Below are positions 11,452 through 23,699 of a DNA stretch of 64,000 nt, one piece after another. How positions within the stretch are numbered: position 1 is the first letter of the stretch; every line of letters begins with the position of its first letter. The stretch is from Paragonimus skrjabini miyazakii (taxonomy: Eukaryota; Platyhelminthes; Trematoda; Plagiorchiida; Troglotrematidae): assembly GCA_014338405.1 (NCBI GenBank), contig JTDE01021162.1:1-64000 (forward strand), read 5' to 3'. The notes below the pieces were generated by a model. It had not been told where the DNA came from, ran no database searches, and worked only from the letters and a program-made list of their open reading frames with translations. The position numbers were made by a program, and so were the translations under genes.

Positions 11452-11802
11452 GTGCTGTTGACCTTCTGTCTACATGATATTTACAATAATTATACTTCCA
11501 AACCAAAGACCATTAAAACGATGATAAACAGTAAAGTAGAGGGACGTTACGCGAATGAAGTAGTTTGGTTAAATGCAAAACGACTAAGTGACGGTATTAG
11601 TCGGAATAACGCCATGTATTCGGCAAACCTTGAACTTGATCATGTTTGGCTGCCTTGTAGCCACATGCATTCAAAGTGCTTTGTTAGCAGTAAAATACAA
11701 CAGACACTGCAAAACATGAATAGCTTAACCGTTTGTCAGTGTAAAAGCTGGTTTCTGAAGTCAATATCCTTTTTCAAGTGCGACTCAAACTTGAGACTCT
11801 AG
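11452..11802 (+). CDS. 116-codon ORF, possible exon with Cys/His cluster
   Basis: Open frame ending at TAG 11800-11802. The second half reads coding-like, with GRYANEVVWLNAKRLSDG and then a cluster WLPCSHMHSKC followed about 20 residues later by VCQCKSWF. Cys/His spacing is loosely like a zinc-binding site but does not match a RING consensus. The start is uncertain: an acceptor-like gatgataaacag at about 11531 would give a shorter exon. An ORF this long is expected a few times by chance in such DNA. Confidence 0.3.
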   Translation: MLLTFCLHDIYNNYTSKPKTIKTMINSKVEGRYANEVVWLNAKRLSDGISRNNAMYSANLELDHVWLPCSHMHSKCFVSSKIQQTLQNMNSLTVCQCKSWFLKSISFFKCDSNLRL

Positions 11803-12770
11803 AAGTTATGTACCTAACTGACCCTTCAGACAAATTAGACATGACAATTTATGATCCACTTATCGCTCGTGACTCGATTTTTCACCAAAAGTGAAAACTG
11901 AACTGCATACTAAAATCCATGCGGTCCTTGACGTGTTCAGAGTTGTAGGTACACAAGACTAAGGTGATGGTATATTAATCTTGTCTGCTTAGTGGACTAA
12001 AATATAGGAGCGTAGCAGGAACAGCTTATGTATATCAGAAACGCTGCCTAAGCATCCTTCACTTCTGCTACATCAGACAAGTTTCCAGCACTAACTAGCA
12101 AGATGGTGTACCTAAAAAGAAAGTTCTGGGCAAAAAGGGAATCAACACTACTTAACCAGGTATATTCGTGACAGTCGAACCATGTAAGCTGAACGATAAA
12201 CGGAGTAACTCCAAAGACATGCAGTAAAGTGAGTTGGCCATTAGCTTCAGAAACAACGAAAGACCTGTATTGTGCTGCAGTGGTGTGTGTAAAAGTGAAA
12301 AACTAACGACACTTGCAGTGTGTTCTGAGGATTATTAACAACACAACAACACAGGCAGAACAAGATGGTCAAGAAGAGATGTACTTAAAATCAACCGACT
12401 GAAAAAACGAAGAGTGTGGGGGTTTTGGATGAGAAATGTGGTACCACTAACGATCACTACAACATTCTCTCTCCATAACTGCGACAGAGCTTATTTACCC
12501 ACTAGCAAAAAAAACAAGAAAACAGCTGTCCAGTAGTCTCAAGGATGGATTAAACCACCTTCCCTCTCGAGGTGGCGATAGTCATCTTGACCTACGTATG
12601 AGCACACATATGTATCAGCAACTGTCTTGCGACACAGTTCTACAAAACCTAACCACTTACATTCACGTAGTGATTCTATTAATTAAGGAAATCCTGCTGA
12701 CAAGAATCAAGTCTGTTCGGTTGACTTATTTTCCTGTGCTAAGAAATTATGGTCTCTGTTTACAAAACAG

Positions 12771-12942
12771 CTTTTTCACTCGAATTTCGTTGGTTCGAAG
12801 CTGCATGTCATAAAACATTGTATACTTGTCAGCTTGAAAGCATGAAGGTACAGTCATTGCACACTGGCTATGTGATGATGTTTGTACGATCGGACCAGGG
12901 AACAATTCCATTGGAATATCTCCTTTTCATAGACTCAATAAA
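12771..12942 (+). CDS. Candidate exon
   Basis: Strong acceptor (ctctgtttacaaaacag), two bases plus 56 codons plus two bases, donor TAAA|GTGAGC. The product reads like folded protein: FSLEFRWFEAACHKTLYTC, MKVQSLHTGYVMMFVRS, QGTIPLEYLLFIDSIK. No other frame is open through it. I do not recognise the family. Adjacent plus-strand candidates do not chain to it in phase. Confidence 0.4.
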
Positions 12943-15236
12943 GTGAGCAAAACCACTTCAAATACGTTACAATTCGTAAATACTTCGTAACTGTTTCGCA
13001 TTTACAGCAACGTTTTAAAGCATTTATTAAAAAAACTCCGTTCCATAGTGGTCACTTCCTTCCATCTCACAAATTCATCTGGCGAACTCCAGCGAGAATC
13101 AGGATTTCGAAATTACCTTTGAGTACTGCATGTTATTTGACAAGAACATCAAAGAAAACGGCGGCTTATCCTACTTCACATAACGATACAAAGAAATTAG
13201 CCTGACCTCAAAAAACACCACTTTTGAGATGGGGCAGATTTTGGTCAACACAAAACGTAAAGTTCCATATTGACCAGCATAAATGGGCAAATCCGTCGCC
13301 AGAAATCAATACTGTCCTTTTTTCCAATCAAGCAGAATAAAAGTGCCGTTAACATACGAGTTATGGCAGAAAATTGAACGAGTAAGCCTTTCAAAGTCGA
13401 TTGTCATAAGAATTTTTTACAACCGTTGTTCAACGGTGTATGAAACTGTTATTTTTGTTTAACGATGCCTGTGATGAGCATGAGCTACGTTGCTCTAATC
13501 CATATCCTGTGACCTGTTTATTAAATCCTATCTGACACTTAAATAATCAAACAAACAGTCAGCCACATATGACTTTTGATATGACCACATTTTACAATTC
13601 GTGAAACGTTACCAAAGTTAGTACTGGAATTCTTTTTTAGAATCAATTCCGCCTTACCTCGGAGAAAGATAGGGCAACGATCGGTTGATTTCTTCGTCAT
13701 AAATGGTACTAAAATCAACGGGAAAGTAAGTTACATCTTGAGAACGTTTTGGAAACATACAGTTTGAACTTTGCACTTTCAACAACACATTTATCACTTC
13801 AAATTGGCCTGAAAATTAACAAATCTGCCTATAGTAGTATCATTTTAGAACATACCTCATTGTTCAGTTTGTAAAACGAGATACATCCAATTTTACTGTA
13901 TCTCCTGGTTAATTTGTAAATGTATATATCTGTAGATGTGCATGTATATGCATACACGTATCAAAAAACGTCAATGATTGCGTCTAGTTTCACTGGCTGT
14001 GGGTTTAGTTCCTTAAGTGTCAGAAGTGGCTCTTCGGCAACGCACACATTCGTAAGACATGCATTCTAACTTCGCCAATGTTGTCATTGCGCAGATGTTT
14101 TGTACTAAACACGTACAGTGAGCAGAAATAGTTAGTAGTTGGCCTACTCCAAATAAGTTGTCCTCAAGCGTAGGGTTAGTAAGTGCTTCGCCGTACTAAT
14201 GGTTTGCAGATTTAGCATGATTTGGCCGATTAGTTCGTCACATACGTCATAGCAATAGGCAGAATTTCATACACACAATAGATGACCAACCGAATAGGTA
14301 TTTTCCACTCACTGTTGACCGCCCATGCGAATAGGATATCAAAAAATTGTACACGTCATCCGAGCTGCTGATTAGTACTGATTGATGAATACATATTCAC
14401 TTCAATAGAAGTATGAAAACGTATTCTAAACATACCGTTGTAACATTTATAATCAATTGGCCAATTGTTTACCAACCACCACTCTGAAGCACTGTCATCC
14501 TGATGAGTATGTTTGTCTGCGTTTGATTATACACTTCTTTGTCCGTCTGTATATTTATCCGGTGTTTCACTACGATGTCTTATTTCGGTGCTTTGTGACA
14601 CACCAATGTTTCGCTTCTCATTTATTTTCTTCTCTTATAACCCTTTTTTGCACACTCGTGAACGGTCCAACTAACAACAATGAAACAAGCTTTGCTCATC
14701 TATCCTGTTGTACAAATATATCGACCCTGTAGAACAGTATGTATAATTGAATAATAATGGAGACATTTTTTTTCCAATTTGTATATTATAGACCACAGAA
14801 ATCAAGTTTTACTGCATTACACACATTAAGTATAGCAGCTTGTAGCCAAACATGCACCTTCGGTATTTTTGCACGTTTGAGATATAACCCGCAAGAGAGA
14901 TAAAAACCATTCACAAAAATGTATTGTGCAAATGAATGAATAAAAATGGTTATGGCTGCTAGTGAATCACAAAGTTTATGGAAGTCTAAGGATTGAGATT
15001 TGATGAGGCAACAATAAGGCTGTCGGCTTTTTAAAAATATGCTATTTTACTTCAATCAACTGAAATGGATTTTGTGTGAAAATGAAGAAAGCATCCAGGT
15101 TTCGAATATCCAAATGTCTGGTGCAATTTGGGAGTATTTGTTTTTGTTTGAAAATGCCTGGTAAAATCATCCAAATATGTTTGGAATTCATCTTATCCGA
15201 CTTCAATGGACATTGTTTATTTGAGTGTGGCCTTCA
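12943..15236. other. No supported feature
   Basis: AT-rich, with short TG/TA-rich runs near 13920-13970. The open frame at 14457-14732 has no convincing splice context. Confidence 0.4.
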
Positions 15237-15503
15237 GTGGAAGTTCTAGATTACTATATGATAGACGTTATGAACTCAGTTAGTCTAGAGTTCAATGATT
15301 GCATGGTACCACAAATGGTATTTTGTCAGATAATAAGAACGAATACAAATTCGATCGAACGCAGATTGGATGCCGTGTGGTATCAGAACGATGGGTCGTG
15401 GCTCTACAAGTCTAGTAGCTTCCTGGAAATGGAGTACCAGGCTGTGTGTGCAGTTACCAAAAAATGTAAACAAGCAACTAATGTGTTAAGCGATAGGAAG
15501 TAG
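15237..15503 (+). CDS. Candidate terminal exon
   Basis: Acceptor gagtgtggccttcag, then two bases and 88 codons to TAG 15501-15503. It reads VEVLDYYMIDVMNSVSLEF, then TNSIERRLDAVWYQNDG, then FLEMEYQAVCAVTKKC. Composition is coding-like. It could instead be a chance ORF. No family recognised. Confidence 0.33.
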   Translation: MEVLDYYMIDVMNSVSLEFNDCMVPQMVFCQIIRTNTNSIERRLDAVWYQNDGSWLYKSSSFLEMEYQAVCAVTKKCKQATNVLSDRK

Positions 15504-17493
15504 CGATAAACTTTTGTGACATTTAGAGATAATCACCTGACAATGCATTATGTGTAATGCCGTAGGCTTATAACGACACAAGACATTGATTCTAGCTCCT
15601 TCTTGTGTGCAGCCAATGCCATCTCAAAACAAACGTTAGAAAGGAGCATTCACGTTATGGTCGTCACCCAGTGGAATGTCTGCCACTTTTAAGGTAAGCG
15701 AAGGGTAACTTCCCACATTTACTCCTGATTAAATAGGATGAAAATGAAGCCTACTGGTAACCTATTACTTGGTTCGAGGAAAAGAGGCGTTTGATTGTTA
15801 AACATGTCAACGCTCCAGTTAGCTTAGCGCGGCTCGGGTAAAACAAACCCTCAATGTCTAACTTAACCAACATGGAATTTAGAAAACGGTATACATGATT
15901 TTTAGATGGTTCTTCAGAGGTGAGCTCAGAAGTTTGATCTTTATTAAGAGGACGACGAAAAAAGAGATATGTTGGTTGCCTCTCTTCAGGACCAAGGGTC
16001 GCTCTGCATTTAATAATGATCCAAAATGGCTCTCAAAATGAGAGTGCTTCCAACCATACAATTCGTTAGTTTCCTCAGTACAGTAGGTTTTTTAGCATTT
16101 TGTCTTGACCACTAAAAATCCCATGGTTCGAGTTTTGTCAGGTTTTTCCACTCTCAACAAATAACAACACTGCAGGACAGGTGGAGTTCAAAGACTGTGT
16201 TGATGAGGGCCTAGGATTAGATAGACAGATTTTAGGAAACCTATTCAAAACATGCCAAATTTAGATTCCACATAACTTTCGAGCAGCTGTAATCCAGACA
16301 TAATATAATAATAATTCTTCTTATTTAATTAATGCCTTCCTTGATTTTTTTAAAGTCTGACTATTTGTACTATTGTCACATCAAATGTGAACACCTGTTA
16401 ATCTCGTGCAACTGCAATAATTAATATTGAGTTGCTCTTCCCCATAATTTAATTATACATTGCTGCTTGCCTAATTTAATAATTATCTCGGTATTAGCGC
16501 CTTATCAGAATAAAGCCGAGAGACGCCGTTGTTGCAGAGATCCCTCTGTATACAGTGCGTCTGACGATTCATTCGGATGTTCTCTCATGCGACCGTTTTC
16601 TCTGACTCGGCGTGCATTGTGCGTTAATGGGGCATTTGTGTACAAGTTTAGGTGTCTTGATGGTCTTAGTTACCTGATTGGTTTGAGTTAGCTACTGATT
16701 TCCATCAAGTCAAAATGCTGATAGCTTTGTGTTGAAGAACCTGTTGACCGATAGGACACGTATGATTATCCATAAAGCAAAGGATGTGCGATGCAGAACA
16801 ACAAATAAATCAGTGGAATCTTTGTTCTATTTATTCTCTTTCTATGGGTGAGAAGCACGTTATGATTTAAGTAACTGCAAGTTATAAACAATTTTTGACC
16901 AGTAGAATTAAAAACAAATCATGCAGATCAATGGCGCTGAAAAGGCCACTGCCAAATTCAACAAGCCATGTATTTCCAGGTGCATAGAACAAGTTCCCGT
17001 TAAACTACTGATCATCGACAACCGGGGTCCAACATTTGTTTGGCAGCCACAAGCTACTCAGAACTCTTCGAAGTCATACACGATAAACCACCTGAGAGTT
17101 TAATGCTTCGCATTAATCTGTACATGAGATTTTCATATAACAGGATTTCTGGCCATTTGAAGAACCACGGCAACAGAAGACATGCGCTGTTTATACAGGT
17201 TATGGGGCAAGATGCTTTCGGTGAGTTCACATGAGAGAGAAGACCCGATCTGAAAAACCCTATGCGCAACATCCGAATCTAAATTCTGACACATCATAAA
17301 GAATTGCTAGTCGTGGTGTTGACTTTCTGTTGGGTTGCTGTAATAAGCATGTTGGTTCAGATTACCTACAAATGGGATCAGGTGATTCAAAGTGTTAACC
17401 GTGACTTGCGTAACGTTGAGGTTGGTATATCTGCACATATATAAGTTATATATAGATGTCGCAGGGTAGGCAGACCAACTACCAAAAGCAGAG
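15504..17493. other. No supported gene; moderately GC-rich block near 16490-16690
   Basis: The block at 16490-16690 stands out by composition and carries AATAAA followed by a GC-richer stretch, which would suit a solo LTR. No matching second copy, primer site or flanking duplication is visible, so it is not called. Confidence 0.35.
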
Positions 17494-17700
17494 TTATGGG
17501 CGTGCGACTAACAAATTATGTCTACTGTATACGTATGCCGTTGAGTTTTCAATGTAGGATTTTCGTAGTTCCGTCGAGCATTTCTGAAATTGATCGTATT
17601 GCAACTGGCGACCTTTACGAGTAACATGCTGTAAGACATCTTTATGGGACTTAAATAAAGGTTTTACACCAGAAGACGCAAATGATTTAAGTTTGAACAT
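17494..17700 (-). CDS. Possible exon
   Basis: Minus-strand open frame reading KPLFKSHKDVLQHVTRKGR and QFQKCSTELRKSYIENSTAY. Acceptor-like AG and donor-like GT sites are present (for example cttacag and cgtaaag|gtcgcc) but none is strong. It lies in the intron between exons 2 and 3 of the main gene. Not recognised. Confidence 0.25.
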   Translation of the reverse strand: MFKLKSFASSGVKPLFKSHKDVLQHVTRKGRQLQYDQFQKCSTELRKSYIENSTAYVYSRHNLLVARP

Positions 17701-17817
17701 GAATTGTAAAGTTGATTTTGTGCAATCAACATTGGAACATTTATCATAATGTCGGGTTTATTAGTAGATTTTTACGCAAGCCAATGATTTCTGTGATTCC
17801 AACTTGGAGAGAAGTCC

Positions 17818-18190
17818 TAGTCGAGGGGTCATCGATTTGAGTTAACAGACAAAAACTGTGTCTCCTCTTGAGGCGATCGGGCAACCTGATCGTTACTCAC
17901 AAGCGAAAGTGGTTGAACGTTCACATGTGATAATTCGGTCGTGCCTAACGTGAGGTCAATGGCGCAGTGGTAAACACGGTTGCCTCATGAACAGCGTGTC
18001 CGTGGTTCAAGTCCCGGCAGTGGCGATGATATGCACTACTGACGAGCTCTGATGAGAGCGAAACTCGAGTCAAGTGCTTCTTCTGTTCGAAAGGGGCCGA
18101 CTGGAAAGTCTATGGGAATGCGACAGCTGCGATCAGTTATGGGTGATGTTCAATCTATATGAAAATCAAAATCCTGTACTACCCATCAGT
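17818..18190 (+). repeat. SINE family A, near full-length copy
   Basis: Best copy of the commonest repeat in the window. The left part carries ggtcatcgatttgagttaac. A tRNA-like promoter follows, with box A tggcgcagtggtaa at about 17959-17972 and box B ggttcaagtcc at about 18004-18014. Then comes a tail with gacgagctctgatgagagcg, gaaaggggccgactggaaag and gggtgatgttcaatct. The same order of blocks recurs on both strands through the window. Confidence 0.8.
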
Positions 18191-20094
18191 TATACCAAGT
18201 TGTTTGATTCTGTCGCGTACAGAAGCTGGCTTTGATTAGCTGTTTAACGCGAAGGGTTTCATTTGCACTGATGTGTGAATATCGTCTAATAAATTCTGGA
18301 CTGTGTTGGCAGTGGAGTCGACCTTACGACGTGAACATACACATAAGACGACGTAGACCAATAAATATCTGATAAAATATGATATGGGATCTTAAACCTG
18401 TGGGCACTTACGATGAAGAAAGTGAACGACATTTTATTAAAAGCCAACAGGGGATTTAATTGCAGCACAAATCGCTATCAGGTCCAAATCGACCTGTACA
18501 AACACGTGACCAGTATGGATGTTACCTTGTTGTTCACAAAAGTTCCTTTGGCGTGAGTGATTCTCATGACATGCCAGTATGTCGACCAAAACCACCTAAA
18601 CATGATTGCCTGTGTCCAAATTAGAAGGTCTTCAGCTGCTCTGAATAGCTAAAATTTAATTCTATTTCCGAGCAAACCGCCATTATTAAATCGGTGGCGT
18701 TATCACGTAAACTCCACGTCACTTGCTTGAAGCATAACTTAGATACGGCCAGAAGGCACGTTATGGTGGCTGTATGCTGCAAATAACCGATAATGAAGAA
18801 ATGACTGCAAAAAGCAACCTAATTTTAAAGCCGGGTTTACTATCAGGCACAAACGCAGATACCCTGGCTTTCCTATGCATTATCGAGCAGCATCGTAATA
18901 ACGAATGTATACAAGATAGGCCCGGTGGTAGTGTTGTTATAATGTGTTAGACGATTCTGTTCGACGAAACCCTTGATCGAAGGGGTGAAAAATGAAGTCA
19001 ACGTTAGCGGCTATTCATACGGATTTGTTGGAATCTTTAGCAGCCAAAAGCTAGTAGTCGTGATGAGCTCAACAGTTTGTAAAACGAGAGTTAACCTTCA
19101 TAGTTATTTCGTCTACAGGTAATCCGTGTTGGTCAACTAAACCTGGAAGGGGTGCAGAAATTGGTGCACGGCTTAACAGCAGTAGAGGAAATATACAGCT
19201 GGCTACAAGATTTGAGATGTTAGTATTCATTTACAAGGTAATGAAGCATAAATAGAGATCGTTTTCAATTGCCAAAATTCACCGGGATCATCTGACCGGT
19301 TTTTGGTTTATGTAACACATATACTTACTACTGGTGTCATCTTGTGATTTCTATCTCTGATTGTCTTTCATGGATTCTGGTGCCATCCAATGGCGTCTCC
19401 AAAAATAGGCCGTAGAAATTCTAACATCGAAGTTTTATATAGAACTACTGCACAGTGCCATATTGTATATCATCTGTGAATTTTAGTATGAATGTTTGGT
19501 CACGTGCGTAGATGTAATGGAGAAAGTAGTAAAGTAATTGGTTGAACGTACACCTTCAAAATAAGGTCTGTAGAATGTTCGTGGATCACACACTGTCTCA
19601 GTCCAGCTAAAACGTTTCAATAAACCACCATGGTAATCGATCGTTCAGCAGTTGCCTTCATGTTTATCTTGGTTATAGTTGAATGAAAATCTTTCAAGAG
19701 CAATACACAACGAAAAATTGAAAAGTTCCACAAAGCACAAAGATGGTAGCCAATGGCAAGTGAAATTCACCTGTTTGGTCACAAAAAGATTCGATCATCA
19801 ATACAACAATATTCTAGTAGTTTATGTTTATCCAAGTGAATTTACGTGATTAATGGCTTTAGAGTTTCATATCAAAATGCCGTTTGAGCTTTTCTGTCTA
19901 AGCCTGCACACTACAGTAGGTAAAAGAAAAGATGCAATAAACTGTGCTTGAAAGATTCATTATTGAAAACCTGATTATTACTTATCCGTTTAAAATGTTT
20001 ACTTGGGAAAGTAACTTTTATCTCATTGTGAACAATTTTTCATTTATACATATAGATGATGAGTTCTGGTGGTATTCTGAAAACATCATTACCT
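18191..20094. other. No supported feature
   Basis: Intron of the minus-strand gene in the present model. Short frames only; no recognised repeat. Confidence 0.4.
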
Positions 20095-20357
20095 TGGATT
20101 ACAGATTGTTGGCCGACGGTATACATGACGCTGCTCCAAAATTTGACGAAGGGTAAAAATATGATCTATACATCCCCGGCCAGGAAGAAACCCTGCCTGT
20201 TCTTCTCTGATGTTTAACTCTCGAACTGCAGTGAGTCGACGAAGTATGATGGAGGCCAGAACCCTAGAAATGACTGGGGTCAAACTAATTCCTCTATGGT
20301 TTTCGCAAGAGCTCCTGATACTCTTTTTGAATATAGGAACTATTATCGCCTGACCAC
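20095..20357 (-). mobile_element. RTE-type LINE fragment, central RT domain
   Basis: Minus-strand translation matches the RT core of RTE elements: IVPIFKKSIRSSCENHRGI, TPVISRVLASIILRRL, then NIREEQAGFLPGRGCIDHI and FTLRQILEQRHVYRRPTI. This covers the finger/palm region around the GF.PGRGC motif. Homology stops abruptly at both ends, and the catalytic YADD box is not present on this strand. Dead fragment. Confidence 0.85.
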
Positions 20358-20504
20358 CACATCATGGTAACGGAATAGGTAAGAAGTATGTCAACATCCC
20401 AAAAGTAAGTTACTCTTCGACCCAGACCAGGGCGTTAGGGCTTCAGAACAGGCGAAAATGAGATGCGATAGTGTCGCCCAGACTCACCTTTCCTAATTAA
20501 CGTT

Positions 20505-20690
20505 GCAATGGGCGACACTCTAGGGTGCGCTCCAACAGACTGTGAATATAATAACATGGGAATGCTGTCAGACAATAGAATTCAATATCTAAGGTATGCA
20601 GACGACATTGCTCTAACCTACAAGGGTCCACAGGGATTCCACATCATCCCAAGGTTTCAGTAGTTCAGTTTGGCATGACCTCAGTACCTT
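20505..20690 (+). mobile_element. RTE-type LINE fragment with YADD box, opposite orientation
   Basis: Plus-strand frame reads IQYLRYADDIALTYKGPQG; the YADD codons lie at 20595-20606. This is the catalytic box of an RTE reverse transcriptase. It sits about 150 bp from a fragment of the central domain that is on the other strand, so the two cannot be one collinear copy. A frame follows to about 20880 without recognisable RT similarity. Confidence 0.65.
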
Positions 20691-20953
20691 CTACGTTTGA
20701 GACTTTGTTACAGCACGTTCTCCTTATCATACACCACCTACGAATTTTTTCCATTATACAAATTTCATCGAGCAACATGGATGGTCGTAGCTTCTTACCT
20801 TGTTCAAGGAGGCGGCTGCGGCCAGCGATCGCCTTACTACTTGGCCGTCCCATAATTTCTGCCAACCGTCAGCAGCCGCATTAACCAGTCTGCAGAATGA
20901 TAGGCACTCATCCGACGTACACAGTATGTGGATGTACACTTTTACCACCTCCC

Positions 20954-21243
20954 TCATAGATTTCAAGTTGAACATCACCCACAATTGATCGCAGCTGTCG
21001 CATCCCCATAGACTTTCCAGTCGGCCCCTTTCGAACAGAAGAAGCACTTGACTCGAGTTTCGCTCTCATCAGAGCTCGTCAGTAGTGCATATCATCGCCA
21101 CTGCCGGGACTTGAACCACGGACATGCCGTTCATGAGGCAACCGTGTTTACCACTGCGCCATTGACCTCACGTTAGGCACGACCGAATTATCACATGTGA
21201 ACGTTCAACCACTTTCGCTTGTGAGTAATGATCAGGTTCCCGT
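20954..21243 (-). repeat. SINE family A copy
   Basis: Reverse complement of the family A head and tail: box B reads ggttcaagtcc and box A gcgcagtggtaa on the minus strand, followed by the gaaaggggccgactgg tail. It lacks the most distal left part. It forms a divergent pair with the plus copy that starts about 20 bp to the right. Confidence 0.75.
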
Positions 21244-21262
21244 GTTACCCGATTGTTATTCA

Positions 21263-21440
21263 CGTCCGCGGCAGGAATATACACCACTTACGAGCTCTAA
21301 TGAGTGCGAAACTCGAGTCTAGTGCTCTTTTTCGAAAGGGGCCGACTGGGAAGTCTATGGGAATGGGGCAGTTGCGACCAGTTTTAAGTGATCTTTAATC
21401 CAAATGAAAACCAAAAATCCCCTACTACTCATCAGTGATC
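21263..21440 (+). repeat. SINE family A copy, 5'-truncated
   Basis: Plus-strand copy starting near the end of the tRNA-like head (ggcaggaatatacaccactt) and continuing through the shared tail (gaaaggggccgactggg) to ccctactactcatcagtg. With the inverted copy to its left it makes a long hairpin-capable repeat. Confidence 0.7.
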
Positions 21441-21868
21441 AAAATGAAATTTGTCCTTTACTTTGCACTATTATTTCAATTGGATTAGTTAGATTTTCCA
21501 AACTTTAAAAATTTTGCTACTATTTTTATCTGAGTTTTTAACGCCGGTTGCAAAATTTCAAGAAACACTTTTACGATATTTAAATTTTTTTGTTAGATTT
21601 GAAAAAGCCTTGCAAACAAAATATATTAGTAAGCTGATGAGACTGTTTCATCTCATATCTGTAACATAGCGCGTCGACCTGCAGATTATCAACCAGCCCT
21701 GTCCAGTTTTGTCATACTTTCAACTGCAGGTCTCAGTGATTGTTTGAACGCATTTGTCAGTGTCTACGGTATCTTCTGATCCAGACTATTTCGTTGTTTA
21801 TCTCTGCTGGTTCAGTAAGGGACATAAGATATTCTGGTGAGCGTCTCCATTCTTTTATTGCTAGTTCA

Positions 21869-22075
21869 TGTGGTCTATCAGAAGTAATAATGCAGGGAGC
21901 TTTCTGTCCCGCAACTGATCCACTCTTAAAACTGACTGATTACAAAAACGAGGAAGGACATTTTGAATGTTTCGACACTGAACACACAGCTAATCGCACT
22001 GATCCGAATGATTATTTGTTTGATTCAAAAATGTGTATGGATAATTGGATCATCTTGTACTCTTGCATCAGTTAA
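21869..22075 (+). CDS. Possible terminal exon
   Basis: After acceptor-like gtggtctatcag the frame reads EVIMQGAFCPATDPLLK, then KNEEGHFECFDTEHTANRTD, and ends at TAA 22073-22075. Acidic and polar; unrecognised. A 111-codon frame extends upstream to 21740. Confidence 0.22.
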   Translation, partial: CGLSEVIMQGAFCPATDPLLKLTDYKNEEGHFECFDTEHTANRTDPNDYLFDSKMCMDNWIILYSCIS

Positions 22076-23251
22076 AAATATATCACACTCTATTTTATTA
22101 TCAACGCCAATATCGTCTTCACTGCGTTCCGAACAAGTTCATGTTCGTCACCACAATACTTAAGTGAAGTAGCTCTATGATTTTTCAATCAGTTCTGTAC
22201 ACCGTAGTCAATTAGACTATATAAATTTAACCACAGCAGTCACATATGTTGCGCTGTGTAGTGTAGTTTCATGTCAAGTTCACGTTTACTTGCACAGTAA
22301 CATGAAGGAAGACAACATTTTTCACTAATATAAAGCCCGCGGAGGATTTATGCAATAAAGTATAAACCCAAAGTGCTCGTTGTCTATTAATCTAACTGTT
22401 TGTTTTTAAATTATATCATTTCTTTTAATCATGATCATTATCATAGACAGAAATACACCAGTGGTTCACATTCATGCTTAACTACCACATAACCACGAAA
22501 AAGATGAAAAAGCAAACCCTGTGTAGGAAAAGAGAAGAAGAGAAAGGGAAATGGAAGAACCTAACCACTAAAAGGAGCTACGTCTATATTCAAGCATACA
22601 ACATCAAGGCGCCTGCAAGCTGCAAACAAACTTTGCAGTTCGAAGTGCGCCGCAAACATGAACTGAAAGGCATTAGTTTGTAGAAATGATTTAACACTCT
22701 TGATGCTGCTTTGGGTGCAAAATGGGGTTGGACATACTGACAGTTATTTCGTGCGGCTCTGTTCGTGGTTAAGCTGCAATTTCATGGTTCACAAATAAAA
22801 ACACAGAAGTGGTGCGATTGTGATCTATTCTAATGCAAAAAAGAGATGTTTGTCAACATTTTGTTGACAAAATAATGAAAATTAAAAGTACTTGAGTGAC
22901 CTTTAGAATCGTGGCTCAACAATGTGGATGCAACAGAGCCATCAAAAACTAATAGTTACGTGAGTTACATGAGTGCACAACAAATTTGCTTAGTATTCTC
23001 ACTAATCGTTCGTCTGAATAGCTAACTTAAAGTATATTTTATCCAAGTCGATTTTCACGCGGCCAAACTACATTCTCTAATGCGTAGCTCTGAAAAGCAT
23101 GTTTCTTTTATTATATTGAAAAGACACTTGTTGCTTGAACTTAAGACGGTTTACATCCACATTGCTTCGTTTTGTTTGAACAAAGTTGATTGTTGAGTAG
23201 CTTATTTCGTCGAGTTTACTGTTACGTTCAAGACTTATCAGATGACTGAAT

Positions 23252-23699
23252 TTAAGCCAGCACAGTCGTTACATTCATACACGCTGCACATGACCGTAGG
23301 AACATTTCCACAGTCGCATTGCTACAATATCGTTTGACTGAAGCTGTTTTTAAGCGTTTCACGTTGACGAATTGAATTTTCCGGGGATTACTTGAATTTG
23401 ATTTTCTGTCCATGTCACTTAAACTATCGGACGGAAAATTGTACTCCTTACTACCTACTCCTCCACATTCATAAGTATCTAAATTGAAATTTTCAAAAGT
23501 TTCGTCAACTATTGCTTTCAACTTTACAGGGGTTTGGTCCACATAAAGTGAGAAATTCCATCTCAGCCTCACACACCGAACAGAAAACATGAGTAAGGAG
23601 CGCAAGTGACCGATTGCCAAATTTGCCAGGGACATTTTGTCTGACTGACATGATCAGGTGACGTATGCACGAAATGTCTTGTCTCACAGGTGCTGACAC
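23252..23699 (-). CDS. Coding-like region, unresolved structure
   Basis: Two overlapping minus-strand frames look coding. Frame 1 (23252-23635) has KAIVDETFENFNLDTYECGG, FPSDSLSDMDRKSNSSNP and ends with RSCAACMNVTTVLA. Frame 2 (23505-23699) has FCSVCEAEMEFLTLCGPNPC. The switch near 23520 could be a frameshift or a splice. It lies between exons 2 and 3 of the five-exon gene on the same strand, but no pair of splice sites fits that gene's phase. It may be an alternative exon, a decayed gene or chance. Confidence 0.3.

Noticed and set aside
16360..16700. Solo LTR of a retrovirus-like retrotransposon
   Set aside because: AATAAA and a composition shift are present, but no second copy, TG...CA ends, primer site or target duplication could be seen.
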